Part shown: piece by piece, positions 7,120 to 17,176 of the stretch
Layout of the letters: each line of letters starts with the position of its first letter
Numbering within the stretch: the first letter of the stretch is position 1
Assembly (NCBI RefSeq): GCF_026242045.1
Contig: NZ_JAPJDO010000005.1
Coordinates: forward strand, 232,784 to 296,783
Origin: Mycobacterium pinniadriaticum
Lineage (GTDB): Bacteria; Actinomycetota; Actinomycetes; Mycobacteriales; Mycobacteriaceae
Direction of reading: 5' to 3'
DNA length: 64,000 bases
Made by a program: the position numbers and the translations under genes
Notes under the pieces: generated by a model
Told to the model about the DNA's origin: nothing
Databases searched by the model: none
Seen by the model: only the letters and a program-made list of their open reading frames with translations

Positions 7120-9409
7120 CCGACCTCTCCAACAGCACGACGGGCAGATCACCGAACAACACGCCGGCCGGCGTGGGGCCGCAGAAGCGCGCACCGGTGA
7201 GCCGGTCGGTCCAGACGCCGTCCGGCAACGGCACAACGGTGTCGCCCCAGCCGTCGTGCTGCAGTCGAACCGTCCAGCGGGTGACCGCGACCAGCACGTC
7301 GGCACCACGCCCGAACGCCACGATGTGGTGGGCGGCGCCTCCGGCTGCCAACACCGGCCGATAGTCGCCGGACAGGAACGTGTCGGGGCGATCACGCCGG
7401 GCCTGCAGGGCGGCCCGCACCACCCGAATCTTCGGATGCGACAGGTGTTCGAGCTCGACTCCACGCAGGGCATAGTCGACCGGCCTGCGGTTGTCGGGGT
7501 CGACCAGGCTGTCCTCCCACAACTCGGTGCCCTGGTAGACGTCCGGGACCCCGGGGACGGTGAGGGCCAGGAGTTTCTGGCCCAGCGCGTCACTGTGTGC
7601 GTGGGGCTGGAGCTGGACCACCAGTCCGGTGAGCTCGGCGGCGGCCGGGCCATCGAGGATCGCATCCAGCCAGGCATGCACGGCGTTCTCGAATTCGGTG
7701 TCCGGATCCGTCCACGAGGTGCGCCACGCGGCTTCCCGGATCGCCTTCTCGGTGTACGCGTGCAATCGGTCGCGCAACTGGGTCGTGACCTGTCCATCCG
7801 CCGGCCACACCCCGAAGATGTTCTGCAATAAGAACAATGCGGTCGCAGGATCGGGCGCGGGTGAGGTGATCTGCCAGCTGGCGACGAATTCGGCCCACAG
7901 CGACGGCACCTGTGACAGCACGCCGATGCGCGCCCGCACATCCTCGCCGCGCTTGGTGTCATGCGTGGACAGCGTCATCATCGTGTGCGGCCACAGCCGA
8001 CCGCGGACGGCGGCACTGCGGTGGAACTCCGCGGCGCTGATACCGAAGCAGGCCGGCTCACCGCCGACCTCGTTGAGCGAGACCAGCCGGGCATCGCGGT
8101 AGAAATAGCAGTCCTCCACCGCTTTTGCCGTCATCGCCCCGCACAGTTGCTGCAGGCGGGCCGCCGGTTCGGCGCAGACCATCGAGGCCGAAACCAGTGC
8201 CAGCGGCGCGGCCAACTCCGGCTCCGCCTCGACGGTGTGGGCGATGGCCACCGACAGCACCGCCGACAGGTTCTGATAGTCGCAGCGGTAGACGCCGACG
8301 TTCGTCAGCAGGGCAACCACCGCGTCGGGCAGCTGTGGGTGATCGGTGCCGACCGCGGCCACGATCGAACGGGACAGCCTGGCCAGTTCACTGGCCAAGG
8401 TGGTGGTGGCCGCACCGACCTTCAACTGGCGCAGCAGATTCGGAATGCCCGCGTAGTCGAACCCATTGACATCAACGAGTTCGGTCAGCGCTTCGGCCCC
8501 GGTGGGGTCGACAAAGATGCCACCGACCTCCCGCAGGACGTCATAACCGGTGGTGCCGTCGATCGGCAGTGAGGGATCCAGCGGCTCACCGACGCCGAGG
8601 ATCTTCTCGATCACGATCCAGGCCCGTGGTCCGATCAATTCCCGCAGCCGGAGCAGGTATCCGGTCGGATCGGTCAGGCCGTCGGGGTGGTCGATGCGCA
8701 CCCCGTCCACCAATCCGTCGCGAAACCAGCGGGCCACTTCGGCGTGGGAGGCCTCGAACACGGCCGGGTCCTCCTGGCGCAGACCGGCCAGCGACGTGAT
8801 GGAGAAAAACCTGCGGTACCCGCACACACCGTTGCGCCAGCCGATCAGCCGGTAGTGCTGGCGGTCGTGCACCTCGGCGCCGGTTCCGTCCCCGGTGCCG
8901 GGCGCGATCGGGAAGGAGAGATCGCCGAGTCGGAGCCGGTCGCCGTCCACCCTCAGATCCGCCGTGTCTGCGTCAGAACCCAATACCGGCAACAGGATTC
9001 GGCTGTCCGGATCCGCCGACCAGTCGATGTCGAAGTACGTCGCGTAGGCCGACTGTCGGCCGTGCCGCAGCACATCCCACCACCAGGGGTTGCGCTCGGG
9101 CTGGTCCACTCCGACGTGGTTGGGGACGATGTCGACGACCAGACCCAGCCCGCGCGCCCGGGCCGCCTCGGCCAGCCGGGCCAGCCCCCCGGGGCCGCCC
9201 AGTTCGGCGGACACCGTGGTGGGGTCGGTAACGTCGTACCCGTGGCTGGACCCTGGTGCCGCGGTCAGAACGGGGGACAGGTAGAGATGGGTGACGCCGA
9301 GTCCGTCGAGATAGTCGAGGAGCTTCTCGGCGTCGGCAAAGGTGAAGGCGTCACCCGCCGAGGCGCCACGTAGCTGCAGGCGGTAGGTGGACAGCACCGG
9401 GTAGGCCAT
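7112..9409 (-). CDS. treY: Malto-oligosyltrehalose synthase
   Basis: A 765-residue GH13 enzyme that isomerises the reducing-end alpha-1,4 bond of maltodextrins to the alpha,alpha-1,1 bond. The start MAYPVLSTYRLQL is the family signature, and catalytic blocks DGVRIDHPDGL, WIVIEKIL and STHDTKRGED are present. The ATG at 9409 lies 17 bp after the treX stop. Together with treX and treZ it converts glycogen or maltodextrin to trehalose, used by mycobacteria for mycolyl glycolipids. Confidence 0.95.
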   Translation of the reverse strand: MAYPVLSTYRLQLRGASAGDAFTFADAEKLLDYLDGLGVTHLYLSPVLTAAPGSSHGYDVTDPTTVSAELGGPGGLARLAEAARARGLGLVVDIVPNHVGVDQPERNPWWWDVLRHGRQSAYATYFDIDWSADPDSRILLPVLGSDADTADLRVDGDRLRLGDLSFPIAPGTGDGTGAEVHDRQHYRLIGWRNGVCGYRRFFSITSLAGLRQEDPAVFEASHAEVARWFRDGLVDGVRIDHPDGLTDPTGYLLRLRELIGPRAWIVIEKILGVGEPLDPSLPIDGTTGYDVLREVGGIFVDPTGAEALTELVDVNGFDYAGIPNLLRQLKVGAATTTLASELARLSRSIVAAVGTDHPQLPDAVVALLTNVGVYRCDYQNLSAVLSVAIAHTVEAEPELAAPLALVSASMVCAEPAARLQQLCGAMTAKAVEDCYFYRDARLVSLNEVGGEPACFGISAAEFHRSAAVRGRLWPHTMMTLSTHDTKRGEDVRARIGVLSQVPSLWAEFVASWQITSPAPDPATALFLLQNIFGVWPADGQVTTQLRDRLHAYTEKAIREAAWRTSWTDPDTEFENAVHAWLDAILDGPAAAELTGLVVQLQPHAHSDALGQKLLALTVPGVPDVYQGTELWEDSLVDPDNRRPVDYALRGVELEHLSHPKIRVVRAALQARRDRPDTFLSGDYRPVLAAGGAAHHIVAFGRGADVLVAVTRWTVRLQHDGWGDTVVPLPDGVWTDRLTGARFCGPTPAGVLFGDLPVVLLERSDA

Positions 9410-9426
9410 AGCTGTGACTGTTCCCG

Positions 9427-11571
9427 CTAGCCGGTCTTTTGAAGCACCAGAACCGATCGAGATGGCACGGTGATCGATTCGCCCGCCTTCACCACCACCT
9501 CGGTGGCGCCGGTGGCATCCCAGGTGTCCAGGACGGCGGTCCACTGCTCGGCGTAGTCGCCGTCGGGAGTGACGAACTCGATCGGCTTTCTGTGCGCGTT
9601 GAAGCACAGCAGGAATGAGTCGTCCACGACGCGTTCTCCGCGCGAATTGGGTTCGGGGATGGCGTCACCGTTGAGGAACACCCCCACAAACTTGAAGCCC
9701 GAGCCCCAGTCGTCGTGCGTCATCTCCTGGCCGGCCGGGGTGAGCCAGGCGATGTCACGGACCTGGTCGCCGGTGCGAAGCGGCTCTCCGTCGAAGAAGC
9801 GGCGCCGCCGAAAGACGGGGTGCGCCTTGCGCAGAGCGGTCGCTCTCTTGGTGAACTCGAGCAGATCGGCGTTGGTTTCCTTCAATGTCCAGTCCATCCA
9901 GGACAGCGGGGAGTCCTGGCAGTAGACGTTGTTGTTCCCCAGTTGGGTGCGGCCGATCTCGTCGCCGTGAGCGATCATCGGGGTGCCCTGCGACAGGAGC
10001 AGGGTCGCGATGATGTTGCGCATCTGTTGATGGCGAAGGGCCATGATCTGCGGATCGTCGGTCGGACCCTCCACCCCGCAGTTCCACGACCGGTTATGGC
10101 TCTCGCCGTCGCGGTTGTGCTCGCCGTTGGCTTCGTTGTGTTTCTCGTTGTAGGACACCAGGTCTGCCAGGGTGAAGCCGTCGTGGCAGGTGACGAAATT
10201 GATGCTGGCACCCGGGCGCCGGCCGGTGGCCTCGTAGAGATCCGACGATCCGGTCAACCGGGACGCGAATTCGCCGAGGGTGGCCGGCTCGCCGCGCCAG
10301 TAGTCCCGCACGGTATCGCGGTATTTGCCGTTCCACTCCGTCCACAGCCCGGGGAAGTTGCCGACCTGGTAGCCGCCCTCGCCGATGTCCCACGGCTCGG
10401 CGATCAGTTTCACCTGGCTGATCACCGGGTCCTGCTGCACCAGGTCGAAGAACGCCGACAGGCGGTCGACGTCGTAGAACTCGCGGGCCAGGGTCGAGGC
10501 TAGGTCGAAACGGAATCCGTCGACGTGCATTTCCAGCACCCAGTACCGCAGCGAGTCCATGATCAGCTGCAAGGTGTGCGGATGCCTGGCGTTGAGGCTG
10601 TTGCCGGTGCCGGTGAAATCCTTGTACAGCCGCTTGTCGTCATCGAGCAGCCGGTAGTAGGCAGCATTGTCGATGCCACGGAAGTTGATCGTCGGGCCCA
10701 GATGATTGCCTTCGGCGGTGTGGTTGTAGACCACGTCGAGGATCACCTCGATGCCGGCTTCGTGGAACGAGCGCACCATCGATTTGAACTCGGCCACCGC
10801 GCCCCCGGCGTGCTGGGTGGCGGCGTATTGGTAGTGCGGGGCGAAGAACCCGAAAGTGTTGTACCCCCAATAGTTCCGCAGTCCGAGGTCGAGCAGACGG
10901 TGGTCGTGCAAGAACTGGTGCACCGGCATCAGTTCGATCGCGGTCACGTTGAGGGTCTTGAGATGGTCGATCACCGCCGGGTGGCCCAGCCCCGCGTAGG
11001 TGCCGCGCAACTCCTCGGGTATGCCGGGATGGGTTTGGGTCATCCCCTTCACGTGGGCTTCGTAGATGATCGTCTCGTGGTAGGGGGTCCGCGGCAGGTG
11101 GTCGGATCCCCAATGGAAGAACGGGTTGATCACCACGCTGGTCATCGTGTGACCCAGGGAGTCGATCATCGGCGGAGTCCCGCCTGAGGCCGGGTCGTCG
11201 GCGTCGAGGTCATAGGAATACAACGCCTGGCTGAAGTCGAAGTCGCCGTGGAAGGACTTGCCGTAGGGGTCGAGCAGCAGCTTGCTGGGATCACACCGGT
11301 GCCCGGCCGCCGGATCCCACGGGCCGTGCACGCGGAAGCCGTAGCGTTGCCCCGGGGTGATGGTGGGCAGGTAGGCGTGCCAGACGAAGCCGTCGACTTC
11401 GTCGAGTTCGATGCGGGTTTCGGTGCCGTCCTTGGCGATCAGGCAGAGCTCCACCCGGTCGGCCACTTCGGAGAACAACGAGAAATTCGTTCCGGCACCG
11501 TCGTACTCGGCACCCAGCGGGTAGGAGGCCCCAGGCCACACGGTGGTCAGCGTGGGTTCGCTCGACGACAT
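9427..11571 (-). CDS. treX: Glycogen debranching enzyme GlgX/TreX
   Basis: A 714-residue isoamylase-type debranching enzyme. The N-terminal CBM48-like domain (about 15-125) is followed by a GH13 barrel with VDGFRFDLAS, IAEPWD and FVTCHDGFTL as catalytic blocks. It trims alpha-1,6 branches to supply linear chains to TreY. The ATG at 11571 is six bases after a TAAGGT -10 on the minus strand, so the mRNA probably begins at or next to the start codon. It heads the treX-treY-treZ operon. Confidence 0.94.
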   Translation of the reverse strand: MSSSEPTLTTVWPGASYPLGAEYDGAGTNFSLFSEVADRVELCLIAKDGTETRIELDEVDGFVWHAYLPTITPGQRYGFRVHGPWDPAAGHRCDPSKLLLDPYGKSFHGDFDFSQALYSYDLDADDPASGGTPPMIDSLGHTMTSVVINPFFHWGSDHLPRTPYHETIIYEAHVKGMTQTHPGIPEELRGTYAGLGHPAVIDHLKTLNVTAIELMPVHQFLHDHRLLDLGLRNYWGYNTFGFFAPHYQYAATQHAGGAVAEFKSMVRSFHEAGIEVILDVVYNHTAEGNHLGPTINFRGIDNAAYYRLLDDDKRLYKDFTGTGNSLNARHPHTLQLIMDSLRYWVLEMHVDGFRFDLASTLAREFYDVDRLSAFFDLVQQDPVISQVKLIAEPWDIGEGGYQVGNFPGLWTEWNGKYRDTVRDYWRGEPATLGEFASRLTGSSDLYEATGRRPGASINFVTCHDGFTLADLVSYNEKHNEANGEHNRDGESHNRSWNCGVEGPTDDPQIMALRHQQMRNIIATLLLSQGTPMIAHGDEIGRTQLGNNNVYCQDSPLSWMDWTLKETNADLLEFTKRATALRKAHPVFRRRRFFDGEPLRTGDQVRDIAWLTPAGQEMTHDDWGSGFKFVGVFLNGDAIPEPNSRGERVVDDSFLLCFNAHRKPIEFVTPDGDYAEQWTAVLDTWDATGATEVVVKAGESITVPSRSVLVLQKTG

Positions 11572-11577
11572 CTCTCG

Positions 11578-11583
11578 ACCTTA
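11578..11583 (-). promoter_or_regulatory. Candidate -10 of the treX operon (leaderless)
   Basis: TAAGGT on the minus strand fits the mycobacterial TANNNT -10 consensus and ends six bases before the treX ATG. Transcription would then start at the ATG, giving a leaderless mRNA, consistent with the absence of a purine-rich ribosome site there. Confidence 0.5.
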
Positions 11584-11612
11584 TCGACGTGGGGCGCAGG
11601 ATGCGCGGGTTG

Positions 11613-13790
11613 TCACCACCAGCCGGTGGCCGCACCCAGCTGTCTGCCCAGTTCAGGGATCATGGTGCGCATATAGGTCGCGGAGATGTGATGAGAATCG
11701 TGGTAGATCAGCACATTTCCCTCGACAGCCCGGCACACGTCGGGCCGGCACACGGCGTCGGTCATGTCGAGGATCCTCATCTGAGGAAACCGGGCCAGAA
11801 AATCCAGGGTCTGGTTGCGGTCGGACAGTACCTTGGAACGCTTGATCCCGCAGGACACCGCGTCGCCGCCCTTGGCCAGACAATCTGCCGGGAAGAAGGG
11901 CTGTCCGTTGCGGACCAACCAGGGCGTGTCGCGCATCGCCAGGATCGGAATATTGTTGTCCGACAAGGTTTGCCAGATACCGATGTAGGTTGCCGGCATC
12001 ACGTCGCCGGGCTTGATGTTCCATGGCCGGGTCGATGTGGTGAACACGAAGTCGGGATGGTCTTTGATCAGTTTGGCCATCACTCGCTGGTTCCACAGAT
12101 GGCACTTCGGGTAGGGGCGGTTGTCACCCATCACCCGTGGAACTTCCTCCGTGGTCAGCGGGCAGCCCATCTTCAGATAGGTGACGATCTTGAAGTCGTG
12201 CATCTTGCCCAGCGCGTCCAGCGCGGTGATCCAGTGCTCGGCGTGTGACCCCCCGGCCAGCGCGATCGTCCGATGCGCCGCCGGGTCGCCGTAGGTGCAG
12301 TTGATGACGCCGGTGTTGTTGAAATCACTGATGCAGCCGTCGTTGGTCGACTCGGGCAGGTCGTCTTTGGCCTCCAACACGGTGGGCCGCATCGGCAGCT
12401 TCGGCACCCGGGCGTGCTCGGTCAGGGCCTGTGCACCGGGGTAGCCGGTCGTCGACAGCAAGGCCAGTTCCTTGCCGCTGGCGCGCTGGATGGTGACGTG
12501 CTCGCGCCAGGTGAACGACGTCGCCGTCAGTGCCACCCCGAGCAGTGCCACGGTGGTGCCCAGCGCGATGGTGGGCCGACGCAGACGGGTACGCCACGGA
12601 ATGACGATCGGCTGCGGCGCAACCGCGGACGCCGACCTGCCGGGGGACCGCAGCGGCTCCTCGACGAACCGCATCGTCAGGTAGGCCAGTACTCCCGAGA
12701 TCGCCAGGAGGATCGCACCGTCGAGGAAGCCGGCGTGGCTCCGGCCGCTGTAGGCGAGCCAGAAGATCAACAGCGGCCAATGCCACAGGTACAGCGAGTA
12801 GGCCATCGCACCGAGGGTCACCAGCGGCGCCGCGGACAGCAGCCGGTTGGGTAGTGGCAGCCGGTCACGCGTGGACGGACTGGCGTGGCGGTTGGACGCC
12901 GCCAGGATCATCAGCAGGGTCGCGCCCACGGGCACCAGCGCCCACGGTCCGGGGAACTCTTTGACCCCGTTGATGAGGGCGCCGCACGAGACGATCGCGG
13001 CCAGCCCGAGGGTGGCCAGCGCGGTGCGCAGCCACATCGGCCACCTGACATACGGCACCAGCGCACCGACGAGGGCGCCCAGCAGCAACTCCCAGGCGCG
13101 GGCGAAGCTGTTGTAGTAGGCGGCGGTCTGGTCGGAGACATGGATGACGGCGGCAAAGCTGAATGACGCGATGGTGAGCGTGGCCAGCAATGTCACAAAC
13201 GTCACGCGCAGCCACCTGCCCAGGCGCCGGCGCAGCAGATAGGCAAACCCGAAAATAAAGACTAGGAACGAGATGTAGAACTGGCCCTGAACGGACATCG
13301 ACCAGATGTGCTGCAGCGGACTGACCGCCTCACCGGCGCGGAGATAGTTCGACGCAGTCGCCGACAACTCCCAGTTCTGGAAGTAGCCCAGACTGGCCAG
13401 GCTCTGGTCAGCAAATGTCTCCCAGCGGGTCTGCGGCTGCACCAGGATGGTCAGCACCGCGCCCGCGGCAAGCACGACGACGAGCGCGGGCAACAGCCGC
13501 CGCACCAGTCGGAGGATCTCTGGCCAAGGCGACAGCGACGAACCCGGATTCAGGGCGGTGCGCAACAGCGAACCGCCGAAGAAGAAACCGGACAGCACCA
13601 GGAAGACGTCGACCCCGCCCGACACCCGACCGAACCACACGTGGAACAACGCCACCAAGGCGATCGCGACACCACGAAGGCCGTCGAGGTCGTGGCGGTA
13701 GAAACCCGACTTCCGCGAGCCCGTCGCGGCGCGTTGAGGGGAACCCGCGTCCGCCGCTGCCGCCGGCGGGTTGGGGGTGAGGGTCAACAT
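11613..13790 (-). CDS. OafA-type membrane acyltransferase with SGNH domain
   Basis: A 725-residue protein with an N-terminal acyltransferase-3 domain of about ten membrane segments (DLDGLRGVAIALVALFHVWF, catalytic His-type region; GVDVFLVLSGFFFGG) and a C-terminal extracytoplasmic SGNH hydrolase-like domain (LAGGSHAEHW for the nucleophile block, HDSHHIS for the Asp-His block). Such fusions O-acylate cell-envelope polysaccharides or lipids. It corresponds in position to Rv1565c next to the tre genes. The acceptor is unknown. The ATG at 13790 follows a TACATT -10 by 11 bases. Confidence 0.85.
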   Translation of the reverse strand: MLTLTPNPPAAAADAGSPQRAATGSRKSGFYRHDLDGLRGVAIALVALFHVWFGRVSGGVDVFLVLSGFFFGGSLLRTALNPGSSLSPWPEILRLVRRLLPALVVVLAAGAVLTILVQPQTRWETFADQSLASLGYFQNWELSATASNYLRAGEAVSPLQHIWSMSVQGQFYISFLVFIFGFAYLLRRRLGRWLRVTFVTLLATLTIASFSFAAVIHVSDQTAAYYNSFARAWELLLGALVGALVPYVRWPMWLRTALATLGLAAIVSCGALINGVKEFPGPWALVPVGATLLMILAASNRHASPSTRDRLPLPNRLLSAAPLVTLGAMAYSLYLWHWPLLIFWLAYSGRSHAGFLDGAILLAISGVLAYLTMRFVEEPLRSPGRSASAVAPQPIVIPWRTRLRRPTIALGTTVALLGVALTATSFTWREHVTIQRASGKELALLSTTGYPGAQALTEHARVPKLPMRPTVLEAKDDLPESTNDGCISDFNNTGVINCTYGDPAAHRTIALAGGSHAEHWITALDALGKMHDFKIVTYLKMGCPLTTEEVPRVMGDNRPYPKCHLWNQRVMAKLIKDHPDFVFTTSTRPWNIKPGDVMPATYIGIWQTLSDNNIPILAMRDTPWLVRNGQPFFPADCLAKGGDAVSCGIKRSKVLSDRNQTLDFLARFPQMRILDMTDAVCRPDVCRAVEGNVLIYHDSHHISATYMRTMIPELGRQLGAATGWW

Positions 13791-13801
13791 GATCGGGTCT
13801 C

Positions 13802-13807
13802 AATGTA
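13802..13807 (-). promoter_or_regulatory. Candidate -10 of the acyltransferase gene
   Basis: TACATT on the minus strand matches TANNNT and lies 11 bases before the ATG at 13790, predicting a leader of only a few bases. Confidence 0.4.
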
Positions 13808-13905
13808 CCCAACCGGACGGTGTGTCTCATCTGCAGCGAATCGCCGGGCCGCCGCTGTGTTGCCATGGAGCAAACGCCACCTCCGGGCCCGCATCGTCGC
13901 CCGAC

Positions 13906-13911
13906 TAGGCT
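13906..13911 (+). promoter_or_regulatory. Candidate -10 of bioA (leaderless)
   Basis: TAGGCT is eight bases before the bioA GTG, with no Shine-Dalgarno between, predicting a leaderless transcript. No TGAAC-N3-GTTCA BioQ-type site is visible here, unlike bioF and bioB. Confidence 0.45.
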
Positions 13912-13919
13912 CTTCCAGC

Positions 13920-15212
13920 GTGTCGGCGTTGACCCCCCAACAGATCAGTGCGATCGATGCCGCGCACATCTGGCACCCCTACAGCACGATCGGCGCCGAG
14001 GCGATACCCCCGGTGGTCGCCGTCGGAGCCGACGGCGCCTGGCTGACCCTGATCCGCGATGGCACCCGGGTCCGCGCCCTGGATGCGATGGCCTCCTGGT
14101 GGACGGCCGTGCACGGGCACGGCCACCCGGTGCTCGATGCGGCGATCACCCGCCAGCTCTCGGTGCTCAATCACGTCATGTTCGGCGGTTTGACCCATGA
14201 GCCCGCCGCACGGCTGGCGCAACTTCTGGTCGACATCACTCCGCAGGGCCTGGACACCGTGTTCTTCTCCGATTCCGGCTCGGTGGCAGTCGAGGTCGCC
14301 GCGAAGATGGCGCTGCAGTACTGGCGCAGCGCGGGCCGGTTCGACAAAAGACGGCTGATGACCTGGCGTGGCGGCTATCACGGCGACACCTTCACCCCGA
14401 TGAGCGTCTGCGACCCCGACGGCGGCATGCACTCGCTGTGGACCGACGTCCTGTTCCCGCAGGTCTTCGCGCCGGCAGTGCCGGCCGCCTACGACCCGGT
14501 TTATGTCGGGGCGTTCGAGGCGCAACTGCTCGAACATGCCGACGAACTGGCCGCCGTCATCGTCGAACCGCTGGTGCAGGGCGCCGGCGGTATGCGATTC
14601 CATGACCCGCGCTATCTGAGCGATCTGCGGGCCATCTGCGACCGGGCCGGTGTGTTGTTGATCTTCGACGAGATCGCCACCGGGTTCGGGCGCACCGGAG
14701 AGCTGTTCGCCGCCGATCACGCCGGGGTGACCCCGGACATCATGTGTGTCGGAAAAGCATTGACGGGTGGCTACGTGACGCTCGCGGCGACGCTGTGCAC
14801 GCTGGAGATCGCGCGCACCATCAGCGGCAGTGAGGCCGGTGCGCTGATGCACGGTCCCACGTTCATGGCCAACGCGCTGGCGTGCGCCGTGTCGGTCGCC
14901 TCGGTCGAACTCCTGCTCGCGCAGGACTGGCGCGGCCGGGTCGCTGAGATCAGCGCGGGGCTGAGCGAGGGGCTGGCGCCGGCGCGCGCCGTGTCCGGCG
15001 TCGCCGACGTGCGGGTGTGCGGTGCGATCGGGGTGATCGAGACCGATCGGCCGGTCGACCTGACGGTCGCCACCCCGGTTGCCCTCGACAACGGCGTCTG
15101 GCTGCGGCCGTTCCGCAACCTGATCTACGCGATGCCGCCGTTCATCTGCACTCCGGCGGAGATAGGCCAGATCACCTCGGCGATGGTCGCTGTCGCGCGC
15201 GCCCTGGCCTGA
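13920..15212 (+). CDS. bioA: Adenosylmethionine-8-amino-7-oxononanoate aminotransferase
   Basis: A 430-residue class-III PLP aminotransferase that makes 7,8-diaminopelargonic acid in biotin synthesis, using S-adenosylmethionine as amino donor. Visible are the substrate-pocket block HIWHPYSTIG near the N terminus, MASWWTAVHGHGHP, and the PLP lysine in GKALTGGYVTLAATL (about residue 279). GTG at 13920 matches the family N terminus (LTPQQISAIDAAHIWHPY). Its final codons are duplicated in the tandem repeat that follows. bioF and bioD lie downstream. Confidence 0.95.
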   Translation: MSALTPQQISAIDAAHIWHPYSTIGAEAIPPVVAVGADGAWLTLIRDGTRVRALDAMASWWTAVHGHGHPVLDAAITRQLSVLNHVMFGGLTHEPAARLAQLLVDITPQGLDTVFFSDSGSVAVEVAAKMALQYWRSAGRFDKRRLMTWRGGYHGDTFTPMSVCDPDGGMHSLWTDVLFPQVFAPAVPAAYDPVYVGAFEAQLLEHADELAAVIVEPLVQGAGGMRFHDPRYLSDLRAICDRAGVLLIFDEIATGFGRTGELFAADHAGVTPDIMCVGKALTGGYVTLAATLCTLEIARTISGSEAGALMHGPTFMANALACAVSVASVELLLAQDWRGRVAEISAGLSEGLAPARAVSGVADVRVCGAIGVIETDRPVDLTVATPVALDNGVWLRPFRNLIYAMPPFICTPAEIGQITSAMVAVARALA

Positions 15213-15312
15213 TGGCGCGTCTCCTCACCCCTCGTACCTCGGCGCTCGTCGCCACGCTGGGCCTGATGGCGCGTCTCCTCACCCCTCGTACCTCGGCGCT
15301 CGTCGCCACGCT
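15206..15312 (+). repeat. 53-bp tandem duplication at the bioA 3' end
   Basis: Bases 15206-15258 and 15260-15312 are identical 53-bp copies with a period of 54. Each copy starts with the last bases of bioA including its TGA stop (15210-15212), so the duplication arose from the gene end and its spacer. The second copy stops exactly at the bioF -10. It lengthens the bioA-bioF spacer by one unit without changing either protein. Confidence 0.95.
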
Positions 15313-15329
15313 AACCTGAACGGTGTTCA
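15312..15329 (+). promoter_or_regulatory. bioF promoter with BioQ operator
   Basis: A TAACCT -10 (15312-15317) is joined to a perfect palindrome TGAAC-GGT-GTTCA (15317-15329). The same palindrome lies between bioQ and bioB at 18328-18340, and it agrees with the BioQ site described in M. smegmatis as I recall it. Repressor bound here would cover the transcription start. Confidence 0.85.
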
Positions 15330-15352
15330 AGACGCCCTCGGAGGAGGATTCG

Positions 15353-16501
15353 ATGACCCGCGCAGGGGTGTCACCGCTGGCCTGGCTCGACACCGTCGAG
15401 CAGCAGCGCCGACAGGCCGGCTTGCGTCGCAGCCTGCGGACCCGACCCGCCGTGGCCACCGAGCTCGACCTGGCCTCCAACGACTACCTAGGCCTGTCCC
15501 AACACCCCTCGGTCATCGACGGCGGGGTGGCGGCGCTGCGCACGTGGGGGGCCGGGGCCACCGGCTCTCGGCTGGTCACCGGCAACACCGAGCTGCACGA
15601 GGAATTCGAAACCGCCCTCGCCGCATTCGTCGGCGCCGACGCGGCACTGGTGTTCTCCTCGGGGTACACCGCCAACATCGGAGCCGCTGTCGCGCTGTCC
15701 GGGCCCGGCTCGCTGGTGGTGTCGGATGCCCTCTCGCACGCGTCGCTCGTCGACGCCTGCCGGTTGTCCCGGGCCAGGGTGGTCGTCACCCCGCACTGTG
15801 ATGTCGAGGCTGTCGAGTCCGCGCTGGCCGGCCGGGACGAGGAACGTGCGCTGGTCATCACCGAGTCGGTGTTCAGCACCGACGGCGGGCTCGCGCCGCT
15901 GCCCCAACTTCACGAGGCCTGCCGCAGGCACCGGGCTCTGCTCCTGGTCGACGAGGCGCACGGGTTCGGCGTGCGCGGTGCGGGCGGGCGCGGCCTGATC
16001 CACGAGGCCGGCCTGGCCGGTGCCCCCGACGTCGTCATGACGACCACCATGTCCAAGTCGCTGGGCAGCCAGGGCGGCGTGGTGCTCGGACCCGCCGCGG
16101 TGCGCGACCACCTGATCGACGCGGCGCGCACGATGATCTTCGACACCGGACTGGCCCCCGCGCCCCTCGGTGCCGCCCTGGCCGCGCTCAGCGTGCTGGC
16201 CGCCGAACCCGGGCGCGCCGGTGCCGTCATCGAGCGGGCCCGGCAGCTCGCCGAGATGTGCGACGTCCCCGAAACTCCCGAATCGGCAGTGGTCTCGGTC
16301 ATCCTCGGCGACCCCGAGATCGCGGTGGCCGCGGCGAGCGCCTGTCTGGATGCCGGGGTACGGGTGGGTTGTTTTCGCCCGCCGACGGTGCCCGCCGGTA
16401 CCTCACGGCTGCGACTGACCGCGCGGGCGTCGCTGACCGACGACGAGATGGATACAGCCCGCGACGTGCTGACCGCGGTCCTGGCCGCGCATCCGCGATG
16501 A
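15353..16501 (+). CDS. bioF: 8-amino-7-oxononanoate synthase
   Basis: A 382-residue PLP enzyme condensing pimeloyl-ACP/CoA with alanine. Family blocks are [13 protein letters not shown], the pocket SGYTAN and [12 protein letters not shown], and the PLP lysine in [11 protein letters not shown]. The ATG at 15353 has a strong GGAGGAGG ribosome site; a GTG at 15323 inside the operator would give a ten-residue-longer leaderless version and is less likely because homologues begin at the ATG. The stop overlaps bioD (ATGA). Confidence 0.95.
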   Translation: MTRAGVSPLAWLDTVEQQRRQAGLRRSLRTRPAVATELDLASNDYLGLSQHPSVIDGGVAALRTWGAGATGSRLVTGNTELHEEFETALAAFVGADAALVFSSGYTANIGAAVALSGPGSLVVSDALSHASLVDACRLSRARVVVTPHCDVEAVESALAGRDEERALVITESVFSTDGGLAPLPQLHEACRRHRALLLVDEAHGFGVRGAGGRGLIHEAGLAGAPDVVMTTTMSKSLGSQGGVVLGPAAVRDHLIDAARTMIFDTGLAPAPLGAALAALSVLAAEPGRAGAVIERARQLAEMCDVPETPESAVVSVILGDPEIAVAAASACLDAGVRVGCFRPPTVPAGTSRLRLTARASLTDDEMDTARDVLTAVLAAHPR

Positions 16502-17175
16502 GCGTCGTGGTCATCACCGGAACCGGAACCGGTGTCGGAAAGACCGTTGTGACGGCGGCTCTGGCGTGCCACGCCCGGGTCAGCGGTCGCGACGTCGCGG
16601 TGTGCAAACCCGTGCAGACCGGCACCGCGGGCGGCGATGACGATCTTGCCGAGGTGGGCCGACTGTCCGGGATCACCCAACTCGTCGGTATCGCGCGCTA
16701 TCCCGAGCCGCTGGCGCCGGTCGCCGCTGCCGAACGGGCCGGCCTGCCGCTGCCGAGTGCCGAGGAGCTGCTGGCCGCGGTCTGCCAGGTGGACCGCCCC
16801 GGCCGGCTGACCCTCGTCGAAGGGGCCGGCGGCTTGCTGGTGGAGCTGGCCGCCGGGGGAGTGACGCTGCGCGATCTTGCGGTGGAACTGGGCGCGCCGG
16901 TGCTCGTCGTTGTCGAACCGGGTCTGGGCACTCTGAATCACACCTCGCTGACGCTGGAAGGGATTGGCGCCAAGGGTCTTTCGTGTGCTGGCCTGGTGAT
17001 CGGCTCGTGGCCGGCGGCGCCTGGGGCGACGGAGAAGTCCAACCGTGACGCGCTGGCCCGGTTGGCGCCGGTCCGGGCCGCGATGCCGGCCGGAGTGGGC
17101 GCGGTGTCACCCGATGACTTCGCCTTGGTCAGTGCGCGTGCATTCGATCCGGACTGGGTTGCCGGATTGATCTGA
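16498..17175 (+). CDS. bioD: Dethiobiotin synthetase
   Basis: A 225-residue ATP-dependent carboxylase forming the ureido ring of dethiobiotin from diaminopelargonate and CO2. The P-loop [15 protein letters not shown] opens the protein, CKPVQTG supplies the substrate lysine, and [12 protein letters not shown] is the second nucleotide motif. Its ATG overlaps the bioF stop, so bioF and bioD are one translational unit. Confidence 0.95.
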   Translation: MSVVVITGTGTGVGKTVVTAALACHARVSGRDVAVCKPVQTGTAGGDDDLAEVGRLSGITQLVGIARYPEPLAPVAAAERAGLPLPSAEELLAAVCQVDRPGRLTLVEGAGGLLVELAAGGVTLRDLAVELGAPVLVVVEPGLGTLNHTSLTLEGIGAKGLSCAGLVIGSWPAAPGATEKSNRDALARLAPVRAAMPAGVGAVSPDDFALVSARAFDPDWVAGLI

Positions 17176-17176
17176 C

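Noticed and set aside
7120..7962. Longer treZ starting inside treY
   Set aside because: The extra residues are Arg/Pro/Ser-rich shadow of treY, while the ATG at 7119 gives the family N terminus and stop-start overlap.
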